Below, in pieces: positions 24,875 through 33,658 of a DNA stretch of 64,000 bases. Origin of the DNA: Flaviaestuariibacter flavus (GTDB lineage: Bacteria > Bacteroidota > Bacteroidia > Chitinophagales > Chitinophagaceae). Where the stretch lies: NCBI RefSeq assembly GCF_004337505.1, contig NZ_SJZI01000001.1:87977-151976 (forward strand), read 5' to 3'. Position 1 is the first letter of the stretch. Each line of letters starts with the position of its first letter. The translations under genes were made by a program, and so were the position numbers. The notes beneath the pieces were generated by a model that searched no databases, was not told the origin of the DNA, and saw nothing but the letters and a program-made list of their open reading frames with translations.

Positions 24875-26199
24875 GTTGCTTTAGGTTGTTTTGGTTGCTG
24901 CGTATCGGTGCTGTCATAACCGGCTCCGATAATGGTATGTTGAACTTTCCCGTACAGCTGACGGTCAAGATAAGGACTTATTTTATGGCGATGCTTCAGG
25001 CCGGCGACACTGGTAACAAATTGCTCCTCCGGGTTCCAGATCACAAGGTCGCCATCGTAGCCGGCGCGGAGGTAGCCTTTACGGTGGCCGGCGCGCAGGA
25101 AGTTGGCGGGTGCTTCCGTGAGCAAGGGGATGAATTCTTCCAAAGTAAGCACGTTGCGCAGAGCCGTCCAGCTGGCGGGTAGCAGGAACTGGAGGCCCGC
25201 GATGCCGCCCCAGGCTTTCAGCAGGTTGCCCGTTTGCAGCTCCTTGATATCGGGTGGCGCCGGTGAATGGTCGGAGGCAACGAGGTCGAGCGTGCCGTCG
25301 CCAAGGGCGGCTTTCAGCTTTTCGTTGTTGGCCCGCTCGCGGATGGGCGGCGCGCATTTGTAGATCGTCTGGCCGTCGGGTATCGATTCTGCATCAAACA
25401 GCAGGTAATGCGGACAGGTCTCGGCGGTGAGCGGCAGGCCTTCCGCCTTTGCGGCAGCGATAAGGGGCAGCGCTTCTGCCGAAGATACATGCACGATGTG
25501 CACCGGGCAGCGGTGCCGGCGGCAGAGGTCGATCACCATTTCTACGGCGCGGTTTTCCCAGACCTTGGGCCGGCTGGCAAGGTAGGCGGCGTAGGAGCGT
25601 GGATCCAGTTCGAGGGCGGCTTTGGTGCCGGCCTCATCGAGCTCGCAGTGCGCCAGCAGCGGCACATTGCGCCGTGCCAGCAGGGGCGCGACCGCCTCCA
25701 GGTCTGCAGCCGTTACGTTGGGAAACTCGTCGATGCCCGAATGCGTCAGGAAGGCTTTTACGCCAAGCACGCCGGCGTTGATCAGGGATTCTATCTCACC
25801 CCCATTTCCGGGCACGAGCCCCGCATAGAAGCCCACGTTGGCAAAGAGCTTATCGCGGGAGGCGGCGAGCTTTTCCTCGAAGGCGGCCAGCGTGGTGGTT
25901 ACGGGGGAAGCATTGAGCGGCATGTCTACGATCGTGGTGATGCCGCCCGCCAGCGCCGCGCGGGTTGCGGTTGCAAATCCTTCCCATTCGGTACGCCCCG
26001 GCTCGTTCACATGTACGTGCACGTCGATAACGCCGGGCATCAGCACCGAGTTACCTGCATCCAGAAAGGGGATGTCTTCCGCTACTTCGCAGCGGCCCGG
26101 CTCAACCCGTGTAATCAACTGGTCCTGTATAAATACGGTAGCAGGCTGCAGCCGGCCGTCGAGCCAGCAGCGGTCGCTATAGATTGCTTGTTCGGTCAT
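24856..26199 (-). CDS. allB: Allantoinase
   Basis: This 447-residue cyclic amidohydrolase opens allantoin to allantoate. Metal ligands H61 and H63 lie in DVHVHVNEPGR, K148 in GVKAFL is the residue carboxylated in the family, and further His ligands lie in LLAHCELDE and VHIVHVSSAEAL; ASDHSPAPP gives the catalytic Asp. The EPG after HVHVN favours allantoinase over dihydropyrimidinase, as does its place between XDH and allantoicase. ATG 26199 overlaps the xdhB stop by four bases. Confidence 0.93.
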   Translation of the reverse strand: MTEQAIYSDRCWLDGRLQPATVFIQDQLITRVEPGRCEVAEDIPFLDAGNSVLMPGVIDVHVHVNEPGRTEWEGFATATRAALAGGITTIVDMPLNASPVTTTLAAFEEKLAASRDKLFANVGFYAGLVPGNGGEIESLINAGVLGVKAFLTHSGIDEFPNVTAADLEAVAPLLARRNVPLLAHCELDEAGTKAALELDPRSYAAYLASRPKVWENRAVEMVIDLCRRHRCPVHIVHVSSAEALPLIAAAKAEGLPLTAETCPHYLLFDAESIPDGQTIYKCAPPIRERANNEKLKAALGDGTLDLVASDHSPAPPDIKELQTGNLLKAWGGIAGLQFLLPASWTALRNVLTLEEFIPLLTEAPANFLRAGHRKGYLRAGYDGDLVIWNPEEQFVTSVAGLKHRHKISPYLDRQLYGKVQHTIIGAGYDSTDTQQPKQPKATWLFRK

Positions 26200-28493
26200 T
26201 GTTTCTGGTAAAGTCCCATCAATACTTTTTCAGGTGTCATCGGGGCGCTGTAGGGCAGCACGGCCTTCGGGTTGAAGGCAAGCGCAGCGTCGCGTAGTGC
26301 GAAATAGGCGCCGATACCGTACATCAGCGGCGGCTCGCCCACGGCCTTGGAGCCCTGGATCGCCAGCGGATCGGGCTCGGGCGCAAGGAAGCGTACATCG
26401 AGTGTGCGCGGCACCGAGTAGATATCGGGGATCTTGTAGGTGGAAAGCGCGTTGGAAAGCAGGCGGCCCTGCTCGTTGTACACCACTTCTTCCATCGTCA
26501 TCCACCCGATGCCCTGCACGATGCCGCCTTCGCACTGGCCCAGGTCGATCAGCGGGTTGATGCTGCTGCCAAAGTCGTGCACAACCTGCACACCGTCCAC
26601 CACGTAGGTGCCCCGGAGGCAGTCGACCGTTACTTCCGTTATGGCGGTGCCATATACATGGTAGGCGAAGGGATGACCTTTTTCCTTTGTCTTGTCGAAA
26701 TGGATTTCGGGTGTGGCATAATGGCCTTTCGCACTCAGGTTGACGCGCTTCATAAAAGCGTCCCTTACCAGCGCTTCCCAAAGGAGGTCGGTAGCGATGC
26801 CATTGGCGTAGACCCGCTCTTCGCGGATGCTGATCTCGCTGTCGTCGCCCTCTCCAAGCAGGATGCGGGCAACGCCGCGAAGGCGGGCCATCAGCTGGCG
26901 GCAGGCTTCTTCCACGGCCCGCCCGTTGAGATCGGCAGTGGCGCTGGCGGCGGAAGGTGACGTATTGGCAACGCGGGTTGTGTTGGTGCTTTCGAGGCGG
27001 ATGCGGTTGCGCGCGATTCCAAGCGCGCCGGCAGCGGCCTGCAGCATCTTGGTATTCACACCCTGGCCCATCTCTACCGCGCCCGTGCTCACGCTCACGC
27101 TGCCGTCCCAGTAGATATGGATCAGGGCTCGGGCCTGGTTCATCATCGTGTTGGTGAACGAAATGCCGAAGCAAATGGGCATCAGCGCGAGGCCTTTCTT
27201 TTGCCACGTGTTTGCCTCGTTGAATGATGCCACCCGCTCCCGGGTCGTCTCAAGCCGGAATGTTTCAGCCGCTTCTTCCCAGCAGCGCTCCGCGCGGCAG
27301 CGTTGCACTACCTGGCCATAGGAAAATTCATAGCCGTCGGTCATGAGGTTGCGCCGCTGGAGGTCGCATACAGGCATGCCCAGCGCGCGGGCGGCGTGGT
27401 CGATGGCGGCTTCGATCATGAACATGCCCTGCGGCCCGCCGAAGCCCCGGAAGGCGGTATTGGGCGGCAGGTTGGTGCGGCAGGAGTGCGTGGTGAGGCT
27501 CACATGTTCGATGCCATACGTATTGGTACCGTGAAAGAGCGTGCGCTCCTGGATGGCGGGCGACAGGTCGGCGGCGGCGCCACCGTTCTGGTAGTAGGTC
27601 GCTTCAAAGGCGACTATCCTATCGTCGGCATCGAGGCCGATGCGGTAGTCGCAGTGATAGGGGTTGCGCTTGCCGCTCATGCGCATATCCTCCATGCGGT
27701 GCGGCACGCATTTAACGGGCCGGTGCAGGTGGTACACGGCCAGCGCGGCCATGGCGGCCCACATCGCGGCCTGGTCTTCCTTGCCGCCAAAGCCGCCACC
27801 AAGGCGCGTTACATCTACTTCCACGCTGTGCATGCCGCGGCCGAGCAGGTGGGCTACGGTTTCCTGCACATGGCGCAGGCCCTGCGTGGATGACCACACA
27901 CGGATCCGGTCGCCTTCCAGCGGCTGCGCATAAGCGCCGTGCGTTTCGAGGTAGAGGTGCTCCTGGCCGCCGGTCTCGGCCCTGCCTTCAAATACATGCG
28001 CACAGGTAGCAAATGCCGATGCCACAGAACCTTTTTCGAAGTGGCGCGAGCCGCAAAGCAGCAGCCCCTGCGCATAGGCTTCGCGCGGGTTGGTGATCAC
28101 CGGCAGCGGGTCGATCTCGGTTACGATCAGCTTCAATGCTGCCTCTGCGGCGTCCTCGTTTTCGGCTACCACCAGTAGCAGGGGCTGGCCGGCAAAGATG
28201 ACGGTGTCTTCGGCCAGCAGCGGTTCGTCGGGAATGATGCCGCCGATATTGTTATGGCCGGGAATGTCTTTACAGGAAAAGATGCGCACGACGCCCGGGA
28301 CCCTGGCGGCAGCGCTCCAGTCGAGACGCCGGACGGTGCCGTGGGCCACGGGGCTGTCGTATATTTTTGCAAACAGCGTTCCTTCGAGCAGGGGCAGGTC
28401 ATCGAGGTAAAGTGAGCGGCCGGTAACGTGGCCCGCCGCATCAATGTTGACCACGGGCTGCACTTTTTCTCCGGGATGAATTTCGGTGATCAT
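26196..28493 (-). CDS. xdhB: Xanthine dehydrogenase, molybdopterin-binding subunit
   Basis: This 765-residue subunit carries the Mo-molybdopterin centre that hydroxylates hypoxanthine and xanthine to urate. It shows the N-terminal Ald_Xan domain (residues 8-120), QEHLYLETHGAYAQP, RLGGGFGGKEDQA (the conserved GGGFGGK loop), FRGFGGPQGMFMIE and the catalytic Glu E720 in GEPPLMYGIGAYFALRDA. The start overlaps the xdhA stop (ATGA). It corresponds to the large subunit of two-subunit bacterial XDHs such as XdhB of Rhodobacter. Confidence 0.94.
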   Translation of the reverse strand: MITEIHPGEKVQPVVNIDAAGHVTGRSLYLDDLPLLEGTLFAKIYDSPVAHGTVRRLDWSAAARVPGVVRIFSCKDIPGHNNIGGIIPDEPLLAEDTVIFAGQPLLLVVAENEDAAEAALKLIVTEIDPLPVITNPREAYAQGLLLCGSRHFEKGSVASAFATCAHVFEGRAETGGQEHLYLETHGAYAQPLEGDRIRVWSSTQGLRHVQETVAHLLGRGMHSVEVDVTRLGGGFGGKEDQAAMWAAMAALAVYHLHRPVKCVPHRMEDMRMSGKRNPYHCDYRIGLDADDRIVAFEATYYQNGGAAADLSPAIQERTLFHGTNTYGIEHVSLTTHSCRTNLPPNTAFRGFGGPQGMFMIEAAIDHAARALGMPVCDLQRRNLMTDGYEFSYGQVVQRCRAERCWEEAAETFRLETTRERVASFNEANTWQKKGLALMPICFGISFTNTMMNQARALIHIYWDGSVSVSTGAVEMGQGVNTKMLQAAAGALGIARNRIRLESTNTTRVANTSPSAASATADLNGRAVEEACRQLMARLRGVARILLGEGDDSEISIREERVYANGIATDLLWEALVRDAFMKRVNLSAKGHYATPEIHFDKTKEKGHPFAYHVYGTAITEVTVDCLRGTYVVDGVQVVHDFGSSINPLIDLGQCEGGIVQGIGWMTMEEVVYNEQGRLLSNALSTYKIPDIYSVPRTLDVRFLAPEPDPLAIQGSKAVGEPPLMYGIGAYFALRDAALAFNPKAVLPYSAPMTPEKVLMGLYQKQ

Positions 28494-29905
28494 GCGGGCA
28501 AGAGGTTTTGAAGGATGAGGGGAGCAAGGCCGGCGCGCTGCAGGTGGGCGGCCAGCAGCTGGCGAAGCAGCAGGCGCTTGTATTCAGCCGTGCCGCGGGC
28601 GTCTGAGATGGGACTGATCTCCTCGTTAACGACACGCAACGCCTCATCGAATACTTCCGGTTCCCAGCGTTTGCCGGTGAGATAGGCAACCGTGGCAGCG
28701 AGGTATTTCGGCGTGGGGCCGACGCCCCCGGCGGAGAGGTGGATGCTCGTGATGGTTCCATCCGGATCGAGCCGCATCTGGCAGGCCGAGTTCACCGAAG
28801 CGATGTCGAGCCAGGTCCGTTTGGACACTTTTTCAAAATTGTAGTAGTCGTTTTCCGCAGGTACCTTGAAGCTGACGGACCGGACCAGTTCGCCCGGCGC
28901 TTTGTCGAGCTGCTTGTATCCTTTATAGAAGTTCCGGAGTAGCACGGTGCGTTCGCCGGAAGGCCCGCTCAGCGTCAGTTCGGCGTCGAGCGCCAGCAGG
29001 AAGATTGTAAGGTCGCCGATGGGGGAGGCGTTGACCAGGTTGCCGCCAACCGTAGCCATATTGCGGATGGGCGTGGAGGAAACGAGTTTTATGTATTCCG
29101 GAAGATGGGGGAATGCTTTCCGGACGATGGGCGATTCGAGCAACTGGGATACGGTAACGGCGCCCCCCAGGTGCAGCCTTCCGTCGCGGAGCACAATGCC
29201 GCGGAGTTCCGCCTGGTCCGAAACAAGACGAAGCGCGCTCACCTTGACGGCATGCGGACGCTGCACCACAAGATCGGTGCCCCCGCCAATGGTAAGGGTG
29301 TCGGTGGACATGGCAGTATCGGGATCTGCCGGCTTCAACGCCTGGAGCCGTTCGTCAATGGTGGAGAAATAGTGCGGCAGAAAGCCGTTCGACACGAGCC
29401 AGTCCGTGGTGCCGGTGGCGGGTTTTTCCTGCACTGCGTCGGTGATGATCTGTGCCGCCCGTTCAATCGATTTATAGCCGGTGCAGCGGCAGATATTGCC
29501 GTCCACCGATGCGATGGCTTCTTCGTAAGCCCTTGCCTGCGGGTGCAGCACAAAGCCGGTGAAGGAAAGCACGAAGCCGAGGGTGCAGAAACCGCACTGG
29601 GTGCCGTTGGCATTCACCATCGCCTGCTGCACGGGCGAAAGAGCGTTCATGTTGAGTCCTTCTACCGTTACAATATGCTTGCCCGACGCGTTGCCGAGCG
29701 GCATCAGGCAGGATGTGGCGGAGCGATAGGTAAGGCGGCCGTCTTCGAAATCGCCCACCAGCACGGTGCAGGCGCCGCAGTCGCCTTCGCGGCAGCCGAT
29801 CTTGGTACCGGTAAGCCGCTTGTGGTAACGCACGAAGTCGAGCAGCGTGCTGCCGGCGGCAAGGTCGGTCTGCACTTCGGAATCATTCAGGAGGAAGCGG
29901 ATCAT
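28490..29905 (-). CDS. xdhA: Xanthine dehydrogenase, 2Fe-2S/FAD subunit
   Basis: This protein has 471 residues from ATG 29905, preferred over an upstream start because it overlaps the guanine deaminase stop as TGATG. The plant-ferredoxin-type 2Fe-2S cluster uses C38, C43, C46 and C66. The second, helical cluster uses C104/C107 (QCGFC) and C139/C141 (CRC). The FAD domain follows from about 200 (TLTIGGGTDLVVQ, IRNMATVGGNLVNASPIGDL) and ends with the CO-dehydrogenase flavoprotein C-terminal fold. It passes electrons from the Mo site of XdhB to NAD+ or another acceptor. Confidence 0.94.
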   Translation of the reverse strand: MIRFLLNDSEVQTDLAAGSTLLDFVRYHKRLTGTKIGCREGDCGACTVLVGDFEDGRLTYRSATSCLMPLGNASGKHIVTVEGLNMNALSPVQQAMVNANGTQCGFCTLGFVLSFTGFVLHPQARAYEEAIASVDGNICRCTGYKSIERAAQIITDAVQEKPATGTTDWLVSNGFLPHYFSTIDERLQALKPADPDTAMSTDTLTIGGGTDLVVQRPHAVKVSALRLVSDQAELRGIVLRDGRLHLGGAVTVSQLLESPIVRKAFPHLPEYIKLVSSTPIRNMATVGGNLVNASPIGDLTIFLLALDAELTLSGPSGERTVLLRNFYKGYKQLDKAPGELVRSVSFKVPAENDYYNFEKVSKRTWLDIASVNSACQMRLDPDGTITSIHLSAGGVGPTPKYLAATVAYLTGKRWEPEVFDEALRVVNEEISPISDARGTAEYKRLLLRQLLAAHLQRAGLAPLILQNLLPA

Positions 29906-30378
29906 CAGTATTCGGTTTTTAGTTCGCTCTGCGCCCATTTACGAAAAGCGCCAATGGCTTCGTCGCGCAGCAACTGGCTGGTGAAAAGCTTGCGCTCGCT
30001 TACCGGGCGCGCGATCTCCTCGTAGATAAACTGGTCGTCGAACTGTACGGCGGCGGCATCTTCCTTGGTGTTGGCATAAAAGAGCCGCGACGGGCGCGCC
30101 CAATAGATGGCACCCAGGCACATCGGGCAGGGTTCGCAACTGGTGTAGATGTCGCAGCCGTCGAGCTGAAAGGTGCCCAGGGCCTGGCAGGCGGCGCGGA
30201 TGGCCACTACTTCGGCATGTGCGGTGGGGTCGTTGGTGGCGGTGACCGAGTTGGCACCGCGGGCGATGATCCTGCCGTCTTTGACCACTACGGCGCCAAA
30301 GGGGCCGCCGCGGCCGGTGTCGACGTTCTCTTCGGAAAGGCGGATCGCCTCCCGCATAAAAGCAAGCTCCTCATTCAT
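29905..30378 (-). CDS. Guanine deaminase (cytidine-deaminase fold)
   Basis: This protein has 157 residues from ATG 30378 (MNEELAFMREAIRLSEENV). Zinc site: H54-A-E56 and PC84-P-M-C87 in TSCEPCPMC. The C-terminal segment with FDDQFIYEEIARP and the YxxE-like tail matches GuaD-type enzymes rather than tRNA adenosine deaminase. It turns guanine into xanthine and so feeds XDH, which fits its place as first gene of the eleven-gene catabolic operon. It could also accept other purines. Confidence 0.88.
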   Translation of the reverse strand: MNEELAFMREAIRLSEENVDTGRGGPFGAVVVKDGRIIARGANSVTATNDPTAHAEVVAIRAACQALGTFQLDGCDIYTSCEPCPMCLGAIYWARPSRLFYANTKEDAAAVQFDDQFIYEEIARPVSERKLFTSQLLRDEAIGAFRKWAQSELKTEY

Positions 30379-30535
30379 ACGCAAGCAGAGTTTTGAAAAG
30401 AGTAAGGCGATAAATATAAGAAAACCGGCAGAAGATCCGCGAATCGTCATGGCGACATTTTCCCGCCTATACCAACCTGGTAACCGCTACGGTTGTAATT
30501 CGCTTGCGTGAAAACGCGTCGTACTATCTTGTCGG

Positions 30536-31264
30536 ATGTTCTCTTATGTGATTATCCTGGCAGCGGCGCTGCTCGCGGTCTTGCTCCGGAAGCTGACGCC
30601 GGCGGCCGGCGCCGCGGGTGCCGCGGTGGCGGTATTTATGTATCTCGGTCTGGGATATTGCGGCCTGGCCCTGTTGGGCGCTTTTTTTCTGCTGGGCACA
30701 GCCGCCACTTCCTATAAAGGTGCGTGGAAACAGGAGCTTGGCCTGCGGGAAGCCGCCGGAGGGCGCCGCGTGGCGCAGGTGCTGGCCAATGGCGGTGCGG
30801 CCGCTACCGCCGCCCTTGGTGCCGCAGTTGCGGGTCGGTACCACCGGCCCGGATGGGTAATCGATCCTTCGCGGGTGCACCTATTGCAGGTGATGGCAGC
30901 GTCGGCGCTCAGCGCAGCCACGGCCGATACGCTTGCCTCCGAGCTGGGCAATGTGTTTGGCCGCAATTACTTCGACCTGCGCTCGCTTCGTCGCGGCACC
31001 CGGGGCGCCGACGGTGTGGTCAGTCTCGAAGGAACGGTGGCGGGCTTTACCGGGAGCTGTGTAATCGCTGCAATCTATTACTGCGGGCTGCACCAAAGCA
31101 TCCGGGCAGCGCTGGTCATTGTCGCCGCGGGCACCTTCGGCAACCTGCTCGATTCCTGGCTGGGCGCCACGCTGCAGCGCTCGGGCCGCCTGTCAAATGA
31201 CGGCGTCAATTTTTTCAATACGCTGGCGGCGGCGCTGTTCGCGGCGCTGCTATTGCTTTTATAA
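30536..31264 (+). CDS. DUF92 membrane protein
   Basis: This 242-residue, very hydrophobic protein has about six helices and the DUF92/TIGR00297 signature: SYKGAWKQELGLREAAGGRRVAQVLANGG on a cytoplasmic loop, ATADTLASELG and SLEGTVAGFTGS, then GTFGNLLDSWLGATLQ and GRLSNDGVNFFNT. Plant and cyanobacterial relatives include VTE6, a phytyl-phosphate kinase, so a CTP-dependent prenyl-phosphate kinase activity is possible. It is divergent from the purine operon. Confidence 0.88.
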   Translation: MFSYVIILAAALLAVLLRKLTPAAGAAGAAVAVFMYLGLGYCGLALLGAFFLLGTAATSYKGAWKQELGLREAAGGRRVAQVLANGGAAATAALGAAVAGRYHRPGWVIDPSRVHLLQVMAASALSAATADTLASELGNVFGRNYFDLRSLRRGTRGADGVVSLEGTVAGFTGSCVIAAIYYCGLHQSIRAALVIVAAGTFGNLLDSWLGATLQRSGRLSNDGVNFFNTLAAALFAALLLLL

Positions 31265-31300
31265 TCTGCAAACAGCAACGCCGCGATACGGTCGCTTCTC

Positions 31301-31468
31301 TTAGCTGCCGCGGTTAGCGCCGGTGGAGCGCACTTTCTTGGGTGCGCCGGCGGGCTTCGACATATTGCCGCCGCCACCGGTCATAAACTGCGAGCCCTTG
31401 CCTTGCGGCTTCTGTGTTTTACCAGAGCCCTTCCCGTTCTTCTTGTTATTGTTGTTCAGAATCGACAT
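31301..31468 (-). CDS. Small basic Gly/Lys/Asn-rich protein
   Basis: This 55-residue protein from ATG 31468 begins MSILNNNNKKNGKGSGKTQK and has a GGGG stretch and a C-terminal KKVRSTGANRGS. It is strongly basic, of low complexity and probably disordered. There are no Cys, no signal peptide and no membrane segment. Its lysine/arginine content and size suggest a nucleic-acid or ribosome-associated microprotein, but I know of no function. It stands alone between DUF92 (convergent) and a small membrane-protein gene. Confidence 0.6.
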   Translation of the reverse strand: MSILNNNNKKNGKGSGKTQKPQGKGSQFMTGGGGNMSKPAGAPKKVRSTGANRGS

Positions 31469-31534
31469 GGCAGATGTTTGTTGCCAAATCTAGGCAATTG
31501 CGGGTTAACACGCAACGCATAAGCCTGGTGGTCA

Positions 31535-31732
31535 TCACTTTGCGGATTGCTGGCGGGCGAGTTTGCGCACCTGCGCGCGAAACAGCAGGACGGCGATCAT
31601 CAGGGCCGATACGAGCCCGAGCGATACAGCATCCGTTGTGCTCAACCTGAAGCCCGCCACCGGCGGCGTGGAAGCGAATGCGGCGGTGCTGCTGACAAGT
31701 GCGAGGAGAGCGAGGGTCATCTTCATTTTCAT
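31535..31732 (-). CDS. Small membrane protein with signal peptide
   Basis: This 65-residue protein has a signal sequence MKMKMTLALLALVSSTAAFA (residues 1-20), one membrane helix (about 36-51, VSLGLVSALMIAVLLF) and a short basic tail RAQVRKLARQQSAK that would face the cytoplasm. It lies about 127 bp downstream of the lipoprotein gene on the same strand. I do not recognise a function. Confidence 0.55.
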   Translation of the reverse strand: MKMKMTLALLALVSSTAAFASTPPVAGFRLSTTDAVSLGLVSALMIAVLLFRAQVRKLARQQSAK

Positions 31733-31859
31733 GATCGGAAATTTGAGGTTGATCGATACTGCAAGATTCGGCTCAAATTTTCCCGGCGCGGCTTACCTGC
31801 TTCAGCTTCAAAACTGATTTTTGTCAGGATGAAAAAAGCCGGCGGTTGCCGGCTTTGGA

Positions 31860-32255
31860 TTATTGTACCTGGAAGGGCACGCTTTTCTTCAGCAGGTGCC
31901 CGTCGTGATCAAGATAGAGCGTGAAGTTGGCTTCCATACTCTGTGGTGCCGTGCGGTCGTTTATCCAATATGCATTGATCCGGAGCGTATCGTTGTGATC
32001 GTGGATGTGCTCAAACCAGATATTGGCGGTGTCGTTCGCCTTGCGCACAAATACATCGTAGCCGTGTATGTTTTCGGTAGAAATGGCGGTTGCTACAAAA
32101 CGTACGGTGTCGCCGTTGCGGTAGGTACCGCCTGCGGTGGGCTGCGCAATGTCGAGCGTGGCGACCGGGATAATATCATCTGTTGGTTCCACGTCGCCGG
32201 AGTGCTTGGAGCATGCCATTAACGGGAGTGTAAGCAGGAGTATGTTTCTGAACAT
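31860..32255 (-). CDS. Lipoprotein with Ig-like beta pattern, next to the CDICGCG outer-membrane protein
   Basis: This 131-residue protein has a lipobox at LPLMAC (Cys15), so it is a lipid-anchored envelope protein. The mature part alternates beta strands (VATLDIAQPTAGGTYRNGDTVRFVATAIST, then YDVFVRKANDTANIWFEHIHDHNDTLRI) with an unusually His-rich HIHDH segment that could bind metal. It is 29 bp downstream of the CDICGCG gene and probably works with it. The function is unknown. Confidence 0.75.
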   Translation of the reverse strand: MFRNILLLTLPLMACSKHSGDVEPTDDIIPVATLDIAQPTAGGTYRNGDTVRFVATAISTENIHGYDVFVRKANDTANIWFEHIHDHNDTLRINAYWINDRTAPQSMEANFTLYLDHDGHLLKKSVPFQVQ

Positions 32256-32284
32256 GATGTTTTTTCTCTGAGTGAATACGTTTC

Positions 32285-33172
32285 TTAAAAGGAAAAGGAG
32301 GCGTGCGCCGAAAATTTAGGCTCCGCGCTGATCTGGCCGTCGGCAAGGTGCTGGCCGGCCGCAAACTGGTAGTTTAGGCCCAAAGTAATTGCCCGGGTGC
32401 TCAGGTCGATGCCTCCACCGGCGTAAGCTACGGTACCGCCCGAGTGCCGCTGAAGCACATTGTGGTCGGCATCGCGGCTGAGCGCTTCGTGGCTGAGCTG
32501 CAGGTAGGGCAGGAGCGACCAGTTGGCCCATTCGTAGCGCCAGGCCGCCAGCAGGCTCAGGTTCAGCACATCGCCATACCGGAAGCCATCGGCATTCGAC
32601 GTATTGTACTTATACGATCCGCCGGCACCGAAGAGCCATTTACCGGTGCTGATGCGGTAGGAGCCGTTGACGATATAGTCGGTGCTCCCGGTGCCGAGCT
32701 GGAAATTCTGGTCGGCGGCCTTATTGGTGCCGGCAGGAGTAAACCGGCCCGTTGCCAGCTTCAGGCCCGCGCCCGCAAGCACCGTATGGCGGACTTTTTC
32801 CGTGGAATGATCCCATACCTTGTATTGGGCCAGCAGGGTGATGTCACCAAGGCCGCTCAGGGTCCGGTTGCCCGACTCCGAACGGAGCATATTCTGCTGC
32901 CACGGGAGCAGCGCCAGCAATTGCAGCTTTTTGCCAACCCGGTACTGCCCGCTGAGCAGGATACTGCGGTAGGTTTCCCTGCTTGGCGCGTCGTCGATGG
33001 GGAAGGTGCGGTAACTCCGGGAGATATATGAAAGCCCGATATAGCTTTTGGAAAGGTGCGGAAAGAGATAGGGGTTATAGTTGCTGACGCCACAGCCGCA
33101 GATATCGCAGGCCCGTGCAGGCGCAGCAAGCAGCAGGCTGCAGGGCAGCACAGCGTAAACGAGTTTTTTCAT
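32285..33172 (-). CDS. Outer-membrane beta-barrel protein with N-terminal CDICGCG motif
   Basis: This 295-residue protein has a signal peptide at 1-21 (cleavage near APARA); the mature N-terminus then reads CDICGCGVSNYNPYLFPHLS. After it come about ten amphipathic strands ending in an aromatic residue (HASFSF), the hallmark of an outer-membrane barrel. The Cys cluster CxxCxC suggests metal or haem/NO chemistry. The gene lies in a leftward unit with a small Cys protein and a lipoprotein. That unit is divergent from a haem-copper-oxidase-like gene and Ric genes, hence a proposed link to nitric-oxide or metal stress. Confidence 0.75.
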   Translation of the reverse strand: MKKLVYAVLPCSLLLAAPARACDICGCGVSNYNPYLFPHLSKSYIGLSYISRSYRTFPIDDAPSRETYRSILLSGQYRVGKKLQLLALLPWQQNMLRSESGNRTLSGLGDITLLAQYKVWDHSTEKVRHTVLAGAGLKLATGRFTPAGTNKAADQNFQLGTGSTDYIVNGSYRISTGKWLFGAGGSYKYNTSNADGFRYGDVLNLSLLAAWRYEWANWSLLPYLQLSHEALSRDADHNVLQRHSGGTVAYAGGGIDLSTRAITLGLNYQFAAGQHLADGQISAEPKFSAHASFSF

Positions 33173-33214
33173 GTCGCCGTTTTGAAATGAAGAATTGCGT
33201 GTCCTTGATGCGGA

Positions 33215-33577
33215 TCAGGCAAGCGGCGGACGAAACACAGCGCTCCCGTGCGGCTGTGGGAATAAAGAACGGGGGTGATCGATGTGGTTGATACGGGATG
33301 CAAGTGGTTGCGCCAGGGCCACTTCATAGCGGTGTTGCGGCCAGGCAACTTCCAGGAATTTGGCTTTGCCGGCCGTGCCTGCCGACTTCTGCTCTTCAGC
33401 CATCCGTTTCATCAGCTGGCATTTGCCGCGGCATTTGAGCTGGGGACGGTTCCGGTTTTCGCAAAGCTTCGCCGCGATCCAGGCCTGATTGGCACGGAAC
33501 TCCGCCAGGATGATCCATTTCCCGAAGGATTGGACCAGCACGAGCAGGAGCAATATGGGAACCAGCAGGAATTTCAT
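33215..33577 (-). CDS. Small membrane-anchored protein with C-x(8)-C-x(3)-C
   Basis: This protein has 120 residues from ATG 33577, preferred over ATG/GTG codons further upstream because the hydrophobic N-terminus starts here. A signal anchor (about 1-22, FLLVPILLLLVLVQSFGKW) is followed by LCENRNRPQLKCRGKCQLMK, giving three Cys that could hold a metal. The C-terminus ends in a His/Pro-rich stretch. It heads the unit with the CDICGCG barrel and the lipoprotein. Related Bacteroidota proteins occur near respiratory or metal genes; the function is unknown. Confidence 0.65.
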   Translation of the reverse strand: MKFLLVPILLLLVLVQSFGKWIILAEFRANQAWIAAKLCENRNRPQLKCRGKCQLMKRMAEEQKSAGTAGKAKFLEVAWPQHRYEVALAQPLASRINHIDHPRSLFPQPHGSAVFRPPLA

Positions 33578-33586
33578 GAGCGCGTG

Positions 33587-33630
33587 CAAATATCTGCCAT
33601 TAGTACTTCGCGAAGGCGTGATTTTCCTCA
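33587..33630 (-). promoter_or_regulatory. Leftward promoter with TGA-N6-TCA site
   Basis: On the minus strand a -7-like element (GATATTTG, 33594 to 33587) lies ten bases before the ATG. A TGA-N6-TCA palindrome at 33619-33630 is centred 30.5 bases upstream of the element's first base. It is the weakest member of the site family proposed in the findings. Confidence 0.35.
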
Positions 33631-33658
33631 TGATCCTGATAAAAATCAGGCCGGCCAT

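Noticed and set aside
26196..29905. Aldehyde oxidase or CO dehydrogenase instead of xanthine dehydrogenase
   Set aside because: The two-subunit layout could fit other molybdenum hydroxylases, but the operon with guanine deaminase, XdhC, PuuD, UraD-UraH and allantoinase makes xanthine the clear substrate.
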